DNA of 64,000 nucleotides from Closterium sp. NIES-65 (taxonomy: Eukaryota; Streptophyta; Zygnematophyceae; Desmidiales; Closteriaceae): assembly GCA_948144175.1 (NCBI GenBank), contig CANXME010002486.1:4836001-4900000 (forward strand), in the 5' to 3' direction. Position 1 is the stretch's first letter. The number at the start of each line of letters is the position of its first letter. Position numbers and translations under genes: made by a program. The notes below the pieces were generated by a model, which was not told where the DNA came from, searched no databases, and saw nothing but the letters and a program-made list of their open reading frames with translations. Positions 51,893 through 62,800 of the stretch are shown here, piece after piece.

Positions 51893-54800
51893 TCAAGAGG
51901 TGAGCAAGTGAGGTCTAGTAGGCACAAGGCCTAGAAGAGTGCAAAAGCGCTGATGATCACAAGGCTGAAGCGCCTTGGTGAACACATCAGCAGTGTTGGC
52001 CTCAGTGGCCACGTAACGCAGACGAAGCTGACCACGCTGCTGCAACTCTCGAGCAAGGAAGTAGCGCAGAGCAATGTGCTTCGTTTTGTGCTCTAGTCTG
52101 TGCTCCTCACACAAGGCAATGGCTGCCTTGTTGTCGACGTACAGCACTGGAGGAGAACGAGGCCTCTCTCCAAGGTCAGTCAGCAAGTAGGTGAGCCAGC
52201 GTAGCTCCTGGGCCGCCATGGCCGTGGCGTAGATCTTAGCCTCACAATTGGAGTTGAGAACAAAAGAAGAGCGTGTAGAACGCCAAGAGACTGAGCTAGA
52301 GCCAAGACTGAAGGTGTAACCCTGAGACGACCGCTGAGTAGCCTGGTCCTCTGCTCAAGAAGCGTCTGAGTGCCCAGTGAGAACAACCCGTTCTCGCCCA
52401 CCAAGCACTAGCCCCATGCCCGACGTACTGCACAAGTAGCGCAACACCCTCTTAGCTGCATCCATGTGCTCCTTCCGGTGACGACCGGGAGCGACATAGC
52501 GTACAAGGATGCTAAGAGGGTATGCAAGGTCAGGTCTAGTGCAGGTCATCAGGTACATGAGGCAGCCCACAAGCTCTGGATATGGGCCACTCGGCTCTAC
52601 GGACTCATCCGAAGGCAGAGCTGAGAGCGAGTGACTTGTAGGCAGAGGAGTGGACTGAGGCGAGGAGTACGTGAAGCCGAAGCGCTGAAGGACCTGCTGC
52701 ACCATGTATGACTGAGTCAAGGTGATGGTGCGGCGTGCTCTGTCCCAGGTGATCCGCAAGCCAAGATAGCTTGTCAATTCACCCAGGTCTGTGCACGTGT
52801 GTCTCTTCTGCAGCTCGGACTTCACGTGGGCGAGTGCCGCAGTGTCCGCAGTGGCAAAGACCAAGTCGTCGACGTACACGAGGATGGAGAACGGCGGGAG
52901 CGAGGTGTCGGTGTGTAGAAACAGCGACGGGTCAGCAGTAGAAGGAGCGAACCCAAGAGCCGCAAGTGTAGTCCTCAGTGTGTCGTGCCACTCACGCGGC
53001 GCCTGGCGGAGACCGTAGACTGGCCGCCGGAGGCTCGACTGGGTACCAGGAGGGAACGACCCAGTGAAGCCAGGAGGGCGGCGCAGCCAGATCTCCTTGT
53101 GCAGGTTGCCCTGTAGGAAAGCAGTGCTGAATTCAAGAGAGTGGAGCTCGTAGTCACGCTGAGCGGCGACGTGCAGCAGAAGCCGAAGAGTGGTCATCTT
53201 CGGGGTCGGAGAGAAGGTCTGGAAGAAGTCCTCTCCCTGCCGCTGATTGAAGCCACGAGCCAAGTAACGCGCCTTGAAGACAAGCGGAGAACCCGGCGGC
53301 CGCTTCACCCTGAAAATCCACATGCCACTGACGATGTTCGCCCAAGGTGGGGGAACCTCGTCGACGTAGGTGCCTGTGGACTTCCAAGAAGCCATCTCTG
53401 CGTCCATGGCTGTCTGCCACTGAGAGGAGTAGGGACCCGCCATCGCCTCTGCGTAAGAGCGCGGGGTCGGGATATCTGGTGCATCCAGGTCTCCCTCAGG
53501 GGCAACTAGCATGGACACGAGATGGGGCAAAGTAGCGGCAAAGCACTCAAACTCCTCCTGCCTGTCCTCAAGGACGTCCGTGCCAAGAGCACACTCACCC
53601 CTGACGGACGGAGGACAGGCGGACTCAGACTCAGCAACAAGACTCGCGGCGTAGTCTAGACGACTCGCAGCAGCAAAGTCGACCAGCTTAGCAACTAAGG
53701 CAGTCGCAGCAGCGGACTCAAAGGAAGGGTCAATGACAACAGTAGCAAGGAGACGTGTGAGAGTAGGACTGGCAGCACGACGAGAGTCCGACTCCGGGTC
53801 GGCAAGAGCAGGAAGAGAAGACTGAGGAGGAGAAGGCAAAGGGGCACGCAGAGGAGCAGTGGACGGACGCAGAGACATCTGGTGCGTGCTAGGGACAGGA
53901 GGAGGACACTGACACGAACCGCAACCACTAGCGCTAGCAGCACGGACAGGCGACGCAGGGCGAGATGCAGACTCACGACGCTCAGCAAGACCTTCATTAG
54001 GACCAGTGTAGGGAGACGGAGCAGGCAGTGGTGAGGCCGGTTGTAACTGTAACTGCGACTGGACAGGCTGTGGACACTCTAAGGGAGGAGAAGGACCGGG
54101 AGAAGGCGGGAGACCAAGAACCTGCTGAAGGAACGGAACGAAGTATGACCGAGGCCGCGCGGCGACTCCAGACACAGCAGGGACAGTACCAGCACCCCCA
54201 GAGGTTGCACCAGCACCACTAGGAGCTCCAACTGCAGTATCTCCAGCAGCACCAGTAGTACCCCCAACAGGACCGCCTGCAGGACCGACTGCAATAGCCT
54301 CCGTGCCAACACTCGCAGCAGCTCCAGCTCCTGAAGCACCCGTAGGTCCGGCAGCTCCAATACTCCCAGTACAAGCACCTCCAGGACCCGTGGCACCAGC
54401 TCCCTTAGCAGCAACAAAACCTCCAGTACCCGCAGCACCTCCAGCTCCAGCAGCTCGCCACCAGCGCCGAGCAAACCACTCACGCAGCTCCTGTGGAGAG
54501 AGCGGCTCCCGGCGAGAAGGACCCGGAGAACCGCCAGACACAGCACGAGCAGGCTCAGCGCCCCCAGGCGTAGCACCCCCAGGCTCACCACTCCCAGGCT
54601 CAGCACCCCCTGGCATAGCACCCCCAGGCTCACCACCCCCAGGCTCAGCACCCCTAGGCTCAGCACCCCGAGGCTCAACACCCCAAGGCTCAGCACCCCA
54701 AGGCTCAGCACCCCAAGGCTCAGCACCCCAAAGCTCAGCACCCTCAAGCTCAGCACCCCCAAGCGTAGCACCCTCAGCCGCACCAGAGTCACCAGTGACC

Positions 54801-57800
54801 TCGACAGGCTCAACAGCGTCTACCTGGGACACACCTGAAGCGGCAGGACCCTGAGGGGGGAGGGGGTCTACGGGGGGGTGACCTGGGACAAAGAAGAGCG
54901 GTGGCGGGGGGAGGGGCGGAGTGCGGTAGGGGAAGAGACGGTAGTAGGGGACCGACTCGTCGAACATGACGTCCTCGGAGGACAGAACACGGCGAGAGGT
55001 GGGGTGGTAGAACTGCCACCCTGGTGCGTCAGGGGGGAAACCCAGGAAGACGCAAGGAGCAGCACGAGGGGACAGCTTGTCCGCAGACAAGTCGCGGACA
55101 AACGCCTGAGATCCCCAGACACGGAACGCAAACGCATCGCCAACCTTCCCCGTCAACAACAAAGCTGGGGAGGTCTTCGGCATGGAGACCCTGGGCTGAA
55201 GGTTGATCTGATGTGCCGCGTACCGAACCGCAAACGGCCACAGAAAATGGGGGGCAGCCGCATGCATCATGGACGTACGGGGCGACGTCCATGACCATGC
55301 CAATGCGGCGCTCAGCAATCCCATTTTGCTATGGAGAGTCCGGAAGCGTGAAGGTCTGGCGGATGCCTTGTGCACGACAGTAGGCTCGCAGAAGACCAGA
55401 GGAGAACTCTCCGCCTCTGTCAGAGTGCAGACGCAGAACAGGAAAGTCCGAGCCGAAGCTCCGCCTGAGCTGGAGACGAGCTGCGCGGATCCAGTCGATC
55501 AACACCTCAGTGACGTCACCCTTGCTGCGCAAGGGGAAGAGTGTGGTGTAACGCGAGTAGTCGTCAACCACCAGCAGGAAGTAGCGTTCGTGACCCTGTC
55601 CACGGACGCGGGCTGGGCCCCACACGTCCATGTGAAGCATGTGCAGCGGGGCCTCTGTCGGAGGGAACTGGGAGGAGTGGGGGGTAGCCCTCTGCCGTCC
55701 CTCGACATAGGGGACGCAGGTAGGGCCAGGCCCCGGAGGAAGGGGAGGGAGGGACCGGGGAAGACCACATACAAGGACACGGGAGGCCGTGCTTTGGAGA
55801 CGAAGCAAGGAGGGGTGACCAAGGCGGTGGTGCCAGAGGAGAGTCTCGTGAGACAGGCGGCGACACGAGCAGGGGGCAGACTCAGGACCAGACCTGGACG
55901 CTGCAGCGAACATCTGACCCGACGCAGCTACCTGACCAGACGCAAGGACTGGAGGAGACGCAGTGGTCAGTGTGTACAGGCTTGACCCTGGCCGACGTGT
56001 AAACGTGGCCAGGTGTCGTCCTGTGTGTTCGTCCGTGCAGTGGGTCACCTGCTGACGCGCAGGAGTGAACTGGTGAACCCCCGCATCCTGTAGGGCAGCA
56101 CCACTCACCAAGTTCGTAGCGAACGAGGGGAGGTAAAGACCAGATAGAGTGCCAGAGGGGGCCGCCGGACACGGGAGGACAGTGGAAAAGTGAGCAAGGA
56201 CAGGACCCCCAGAGGGGTCCGCCAGGGAGACTGCAACTGGCCCACTAAGCGGCGTGAGTGTGGTGCGGTCTCGAAACAAGGAGCGAGACGCCCCCGAGTC
56301 AAGTGTGAAGGTGTGGGAGGCCGAAGCCGACGAGGTACCTGAGAGAGCAGACTCACCAGAACCTGAGGAAGCAGACTCATTGGCACCTAGAGCAGGAGCC
56401 TCACCAGCACCTAGAGCAGCAGCCTCACCAGTACCTAGAGCAGCAGTCCCAATGCCCGGGTCGGGCGGGAAACACCGGTAACAGTCATCCTCATCACTAA
56501 TAGTCACAGCATACATGGCAGCAAGAATCACATCAAAGTCAAGGTGAAAGACAGCTACCCTTGCCCTAGACAGCTCGCCCCAGCGAGGGATCTCAGTGGC
56601 CTCAGGGAACCGCTGACGCCAAGCGTCCGTCAGGCGGCCAAAGCAGCGCTGGGTGGTGTGCGCACCCCCAAACTCCTCACCCGCACGGTCGCCAGTGCGC
56701 AGGACGTAGGTGCACGGACCAATACCCCCACCCCGCTGGCGTGCAGCGTACCACTTACAGAGCTGCTGAGGGGATAGGGTCTCCCGACTGCGCTGCTGCT
56801 GCTGGCGCTGACCACCACCGGAGCCACTCCTCTGCGAAGAGCCATGACCTCCTCCTCCTCCTCCTCCTCCTCCTCCTCCTCCTCCTCCTCCTCCTCCTCC
56901 TCCTCCTCCTCCTCCTCCTCCTCCTCCTCCTCCTCCTCCTTCTCCTCCTCCTCCTCCTCCTCCTCCTCCACCACCGCCTCCACCACCTCCGCCACCTCTA
57001 CCACCTCCACTCCCACTGCCACCGCCGCCACCGCCTCCACCTCCACTGCCGCCACTGACGCCTCCGCCCCCGCCACCACTCCCACCACCAACCCCACCCC
57101 CTCCGCTGCCTCCACTGCCACCTCCACCGCCCTTGCTAGCTCCTCCAGCGCCCCTGTCCCCCTTGCCTCTGCCAGAGCGACGTCTCCCACTTGGGATAGA
57201 CGCCGCACCGACCGACTCCAAACCAATGAGGTCGGCCGCAGCAGCAGAGGCAACGGAGGGCAAAAGAGGGGAGGGGGAACACCCCTCAAAGATGGGGCTG
57301 CGAGGGTCACCACGAGAGGCTCCTACAGCTAGAATGCTCTTTTCTGCTGTTAGGAGGGCCTTCTCGAGGAGGTCAACAGTGAGAGTGGTGGGGCGAACTG
57401 AGCAGGAAGTGCAGCGCGTTCGTGAGTGTCACTAGTGCGGAGGTGTGTAATGAGTTCAGTGACTGTGGGAAAGGCAGCAAGGTCAGGGAAGAGGTACGGT
57501 AGCATGAGGCGGCTCAATGCAGCAGTGGCGGGGGAGGAGTAGCGTGCAGCTACAGCGTCGTACAAGGTCTGAGCACTCTTGTACTGGCTAAATTGCGCAC
57601 GCTCAGAGGTAAGCAGGTGGCAACGCACAGCAAGACGTGAAGCAGCATTGCGCGTGGCCCACTGTGAGCGAACAGTGGCGTCAGCATCGACAGCGGGGGC
57701 AAGAGAGGCACCAGAAGCGAGGTCAAAGAGGGAGAGGCCGTCTGCCCTATCGCACTGTAAGAAAAGTTGCAGGTCATCTATCCAGACGTCAAAGTCAATG

Positions 57801-57844
57801 GCCCGACCCTCAGCGTCAAAAGCGAGGACACTAGGGGTAGCCAT
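51893..57844 (-). pseudogene. Element 6 Gag-Pol polyprotein with four lesions
   Basis: ATG at 57844 ([18 protein letters not shown]). About 100 bases are missing from Gag near 57393, between ALPAQF and the CPTTL-type sequence, shifting frame. The polyglycine part is replaced by a GGA microsatellite with Glu interruptions (56848-56975). The knuckle has Phe for its second Cys (GEEFGGAHTTQRC). Protease LDSGAS is intact. In integrase a Gln codon is TAG at 55329-55331 (after TLPDSP) and one extra base near 55285 shifts frame. RT is complete with YVDD near 52870. A Trp codon is TGA at 52355-52357 in RNase H, after which the frame continues to HLLTS at 51893. The linker repeats lie at 54540-54780. 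Confidence 0.9.
56848..56975 (-). repeat. (TCC/GGA)n microsatellite in element 6 gag
   Basis: About 125 bp of nearly pure TCC repeat on the plus strand, encoding Gly on the element strand. Leu-, Ser- and Glu-run frames over it are artefacts. Confidence 0.93.
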
Positions 57845-58801
57845 GACAGTAGTAGACTAGCAGCGCAGACAGTGGGGTGAGGGCAGTGCTGTGCAAGAGG
57901 CGCTGCTCTTACCGGACAGGGCGGCTCGGGCGGCTCGGCTGCAGGGCGACTCGGCGGCTCGGCAGCTCGGTGGCTCGGCGGCTCGGCTGCTGGGCGGCTC
58001 GGCGGCTGTGCGGCTCGGCTGGTGGGCGGCTCGGCGGCTCGGCGGCTCGGCTACTGGGTGGCTCGGCGGCTCGGGGGCTCGGCTGCTGGACGGCTCGGCG
58101 GCTTGGCTGCTCGGCTGCTGGGCGGCTCGGCTGTTGGGGGGCTCGGCTGCTGGGCGGCTCCACTGCTGGGCGGTTCGGCGGGGCCGCAGGGGTAGGCGGC
58201 GGGCCGCAGGTAGGAGCGGGGGCTGTCACGTAGGTGGCGGGGCCGTCAGGTAGGTGGCGGGGGCCGCACAGGTAGGTGGCGGGGGCCGCACAGGTAGGTG
58301 GCGGGGCTGTCAGGTAGGTGGCGGGGGCCGCACAGGTAGGTGGCGGGGCCGTCGGGTAGGTGGCAGGGGCCGTCAGGTAGGTGGCGAGGGCCGCACAGGT
58401 AGGTGGCGAGGCCGCAGGTGTAGGTGGCGACGGGGCCGCAAGGGGCGGCGGTGAGGTCGCGGGCGGCTGCAGGGGCCGGTAAGCGCGGCGCTAGGGCCGC
58501 GAGGGTGGGGCGACGAGGCCGCGAGGGCGGCGCGACGAGGCCGCGAGGGCGGCGTGACGAGGCCGCGAGAGCGGCTCGACGAGGCCGCGAGGGCGGCGCG
58601 ACGAGGCCGCGAGGGCGGCTCGACGAGGTCGCGAGGGCGGTGCGACGAGGCCGCGAGGGCGGCTCGACGCGGCCGTAAGGGCGGCGCGACGGGGCCACTA
58701 AGGGCCGAGAGAGGGGGAGCGCGACTCGGGGAGGAGCGGAGTGCGCCCCGGGCAGAAAAAAAATCGAACGGTGGGCCCTAGGAACAGTTCCCACGAGGGA
58801 A
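57845..58801 (-). repeat. Element 6 GC-rich leader with tandem arrays
   Basis: Plus-strand description: GCGGCTCGG 9-bp units (57915-58160), about 22-bp units GTAGGTGGCGGGGGCCGCAC (58200-58440), then about ten 20-bp units GCGACGAGGCCGCGAGGGCG (58500-58690). On the element strand GGTAAGAGC lies about 70 bp before the Gag ATG, a donor-like site. Confidence 0.8.
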
Positions 58802-58948
58802 CTTGCTCTATACCATGTGAGAATTAGAACGTGAATGAAAATGAACTATGAGTGAACAGGTACAAGTACTAACCCTAATTGGGTTGTACCCCTTAAGGGC
58901 TACCCCACTGTAGCCTACACAATATGCAAGCGCTATAAAGTTATGACA
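58802..58948 (-). repeat. Element 6 primer site and 5' LTR
   Basis: LTR 58816-58948. The primer site (58802-58815) reads TGGTATAGAGCAAG on the element strand, lacking the C of TGGTATCAGAGC, as in element 5. Confidence 0.92.
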
Positions 58949-58953
58949 AATTT

Positions 58954-59529
58954 CAGGCTGGCGCCACATCAACCAGTACTCCTGAATCCAAATGCTGGTG
59001 TAACGCCATTGGTTGGCGACAGTTTCGCCTTGGCTCCAGCGCGCGTCTAAAATGCCCATAACATCTGCAAGATTCAAGAATCACCCGAAATTACCCTTGT
59101 GAGCTAGCTTTTTCAGAGTCTAATCGGGCGCTGTTCCAAAAGTGGGTGCGGAGAGCCAGCTTTTGAACCCACCTGCCGAATTCTCTGGGTGCGGGAGAAA
59201 CCAGGTTCTCCTGAACGTCACCTGCCATTTGGCAGGGCTGGCCAAAACGAATCGGTGACGTTTGCTGAGAGTACTAAGGACGTGGGCCCAATCGACTTTG
59301 ATCGTCTCTGATCGGATCAGTTTGGGTCGGATCGGATTTCGTGTGATCGTTTTTCTCGCGCCGCCCGATCAGAGATGATTGTCCTGAATGTTTTGCGCTC
59401 TTGCATGAAAACTGTCGGCCCATTACCTGGTAGTTGCATCCCAACTTTGGCGATATGGATGAATCTTAGTATTGTGGTAATGTCGCCAACATCATGTTCC
59501 AACACGCAGTTCTCACCGATCTGGGTTTA
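58954..59529. other. Intergenic, no gene seen
   Basis: Unique DNA between elements 6 and 7 with a short CCTGCC/GGCAGG hairpin near 59221. No coding similarity. Confidence 0.5.
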
Positions 59530-59677
59530 TTTGTCAAGGTGAGAGAGGAATGATGTCGACTAGTTTGGGGCATGGGGTACAAAAGTGACGAGAGAAAAGT
59601 TGTACCCCCTAAGAAACACCCCTACAAAACCTAAACCTAAATTATATAGATCATATAATTTGACACACCCCCATAGG
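59530..59677 (-). repeat. Element 7 3' LTR and polypurine tract
   Basis: The LTR ends at 59665 on the plus strand (TTTGACA). The polypurine tract CCTATGGGGGTG (element strand) lies at 59666-59677. The outer LTR border is approximate. Confidence 0.75.
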
Positions 59678-59828
59678 TGAAGTAGGGGGATAGCCAAACC
59701 TAACAGGGGTCACAAGACCAGTTCACATGCAGGTTTATAACACAGCAAGAGATACAGTGATCACATCCTAGCAAAAGTAAACATGCAGGCATATATATAT
59801 ATATATAGTGATCACAGTACAAGCAGGG

Positions 59829-62800
59829 TCAAGAAGTAAGCAAGTGAGGTCCAGTAGGTACAAGGCCTAGCAGAGTGCAAAAGCGCTGATGGTCAACAGG
59901 CGGAAGCGCCTTGGTGAACACATCAGCAGTGTTGGCCTCAGTGGCCACGTAACGCAGACAAAGCTGACCACGCTGCTGCAGCTCTCGAGCAAGAAAGTAC
60001 CGCAGAGCAATGTGCTTCGTTCTGTGCTCCAGTCTGTGCTCCTGACACAAGGCAATGGCAGCCTTGTTGTCGACGTACAACACTGGAGGAGAACCAGGCC
60101 GCTCTCCAAGGTCGGTCAGCAAGTAGGTGAGCCAGCGTAGCTCCTGGGCCGCCATGGCTGTGGCGTAGATCTCAGCCTCACAACTGGAGCTGAGAACAGA
60201 AGAAGAGCGTGTAGAACGCCAGGAAACTGAGCCTGAGCCAAGGCTGAAGGTGTAACCCTGTGACGACCGCTGAGTAGCCTGGTCGTCTGCCCAAGAAGCG
60301 TCTGAGTGCCCTGTGAGAACAGGCCGGTCTCGCCCTCCAAGCACTAGCCCCATGCTCGACGTACTGCACAAGTAGCGCAACACCCTCTTAGCTGCATCCA
60401 TGTGCTCCTTCCGGTGACGGCCAGGAGCGACATAGCGTGCAAGGATGCTAAGAGGGTATGCAAGGTCAGGTCGAGTGCAGGTCATCAGGTACATGAGGCA
60501 ACCCACAAGCTCTGGATACGGGCCACTCGGCTCTACGGACTCATCCGAAGGCAGAGCTGAGAGCGAGTGTCCCGTAGGCAGAGGAGTGGGCTGAGGCGAG
60601 GAGTACGTGAAGCGGAAGCGCTGAAGGACCTGCTGCACCATGTGTGACTGAGTCAGGGTGATGGTGCGCCGTGCTCTGTCCCGGGTGATCCGCAAGCCAA
60701 GGTAGCTTGTCAGTTCACCCAGGTCTGTGCACGTGTGTCTCTTCTGCAGCTCCAACTTCACGTGGGCGAGACCAGCTCTGTCCGCTGTGGCAAAGACCAA
60801 GTCGTCGACGTACACGAGAATGTAGAACGGCGGCAGCGAGGTGTCGGTGCGTAGAAACAGCGACGGGTCAGCAGTAGAGGGAGCAAACCCAAGAGCCGCA
60901 AGTGTCGTGCTCAGTGTGTCGTGCCACTCACGCGGTGCCTGGCGGAGACCGTAGACCGGCCGCTGAAGCCTCCACTGGGTGCCAGGGGGAACCGACCCAG
61001 TGAAGCCAGGAGGGCGGCGCAGCCAGATCTCCTCGTGCAGGCTGCCCTGCAAGAAAGCTGTGCTGAAGTCAAGAGAGTGAAGCTCGTAGTCGCGCTGAGC
61101 GGCTATGTGCAGCAGCACCCGAAGAGTAGTCATCTTCGGGGTGGGGGAGAAGGTCTGAAAGAAGTCGACTCCCTCTCGCTGACTGAAGCCCCTAGCCACG
61201 TAGCGCGCCTTGAAGACAGGCGGAGAACCCGGCGGTCGCTTCACCCTGAAAATCCACATGCCACTGACGATGTTCGCCCTAGGAGGGGGAACCTCGTCGA
61301 CGTAAGTGCCAGTGGACTTCCAGGAAGCCATCTCTGCGTCCATGGCTGTCTGCCACTGAGAGGAGTAGGGACCCGCCATCGCCTCAGTGTAGGAGCGCGG
61401 GGTCGGGATGTCTGGTGCATCCGGGTCTCCCTCAGGGGCAACAAGCATGGACACGAGATGAGGCACAGCAGCAGCAAAGCAGTGAAACTCCTCCTGTCTG
61501 TCCTCAAGGACGTCCGTGCCAAGAGCACACTCACCCCCGACGGACGGAGGACAGGCAGACTGAGACTCAGCAACTAGGCTAGCAGCGTAGTCCAGGCGAC
61601 AGCGAGAAGCAAAGTCAACCAGCTCAGCGACCAGAGCAGACGCAGCAGCGGACTCAAAAGACGGGTCAGTGACGATAGTAGCGAGAAAACGTGTGACAGT
61701 GGGACTGGCAGCACGACGGGAGTCAGACTCCGGGTCAGGAAGAGTAGGCAGCGAAGACTCAGGAGGAGACGGCAGCGGGACACGCTGCGGAGCAGTGGAG
61801 GGACGCAGAGTCATGTAGTGAGTGCCCGGGACAGGAGGAGGACGCTCACGCGGGGCACGACGACCGGTGCGCGCAGTACGGACAGGCGACGCTGGACGTG
61901 ACTCAGGCGCACGACGCTCAGTAAGGCCTCCCGTGGGACCAGTGTAGGGAGAGGGACCAGGGAGAGGGGAGGCGGGCGGTAACTGTGACTGCGACTGGAC
62001 TGGCGTGAGACCAAGAACCTGCTGAAGGAGCGGGACAAAGTAGGGTCGCGGCCGCGTAGCGGCTCCAGAACCAGTAGAGACAGCAGCGGCGGGGTCCTCA
62101 GCACCAGCGACAACGCCAACGTCCGGGTCCGCAGCACCAGCAGCAGCTCCAACGCCCGGGTCCTCAGCACCAGCGACAACGCCAACGTCCGGGTCCTCAG
62201 CACCAGCAGCAGCTCCAACACCCGGGTCCTCAGCACCAGCGACAACGCCAACGTCCGGGTCCTCAGCACCAGCGACAACGCCAGTGTCCGGGTCCGCAGC
62301 ACCAGCAGCAGCTCCAACGCCCGGGTCCGCAGCACCAGTGACAACACCAGCGTCCGGGTCCGCAGCACCAGCAGCAGCTCCAACGCCCGGGTCCTCAGCA
62401 CCAGCGACAACGCCAACGTCCAGGTCCTCAGCACCAGGGGCACCACTCCGGAGACTGCAGCGCCGCGCGTACCACTCTCGGATCTGCTGAATGGGGGGGA
62501 GCTCCTGGGCAGGAGGGGAAGTACTGGGACGAGCTCCAGAAGCTCCGCTCCGGAGGCGACAGTACTGTAGGTACCTCTCCTGCAGCTGCTGGGAGGAGAG
62601 AGCTCCTCCAGACGTAGTGCGCTCAGGCTCAACACCCCCAGACGCAGCACCCCCAGTCGCCACACCCCCAGGCTCCGCACCCCCAGGCTCAGTACCCCCA
62701 GGCTCCGCACCCCCAGGCTCGGGACTGTCAGGCTCCGCACTCTCAGGCTCAGCACCTCTGGCAGGGCGGGACTCGACAGCTATCTCAACAGGGTCAACCG

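Larger units (their letters stand above)
51552..58948 (-). mobile_element. Element 6: full-length copia, disabled
   Basis: LTRs 51552-51684 and 58816-58948 (133 bp, three differences) with a perfect duplication AATTT (51547-51551 and 58949-58953). Minus-strand order: 5' LTR, shortened primer site, GC-rich leader, gag-pol, polypurine tract (51685-51696), 3' LTR. Four coding lesions. Same family as 2, 3, 5 and 7; its LTR is closest to that of element 2. Confidence 0.95.

Noticed and set aside
56630-57313. Frames with long Glu, Leu or Ser runs over 56848-56975
   Set aside because: Alternative readings of the TCC/GGA microsatellite; the element frame reads Gly here.
58200-58690. Regular arrays considered as a CRISPR array
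   Set aside because: Units are contiguous with no unique spacers and lie in the leader of a eukaryotic retrotransposon.
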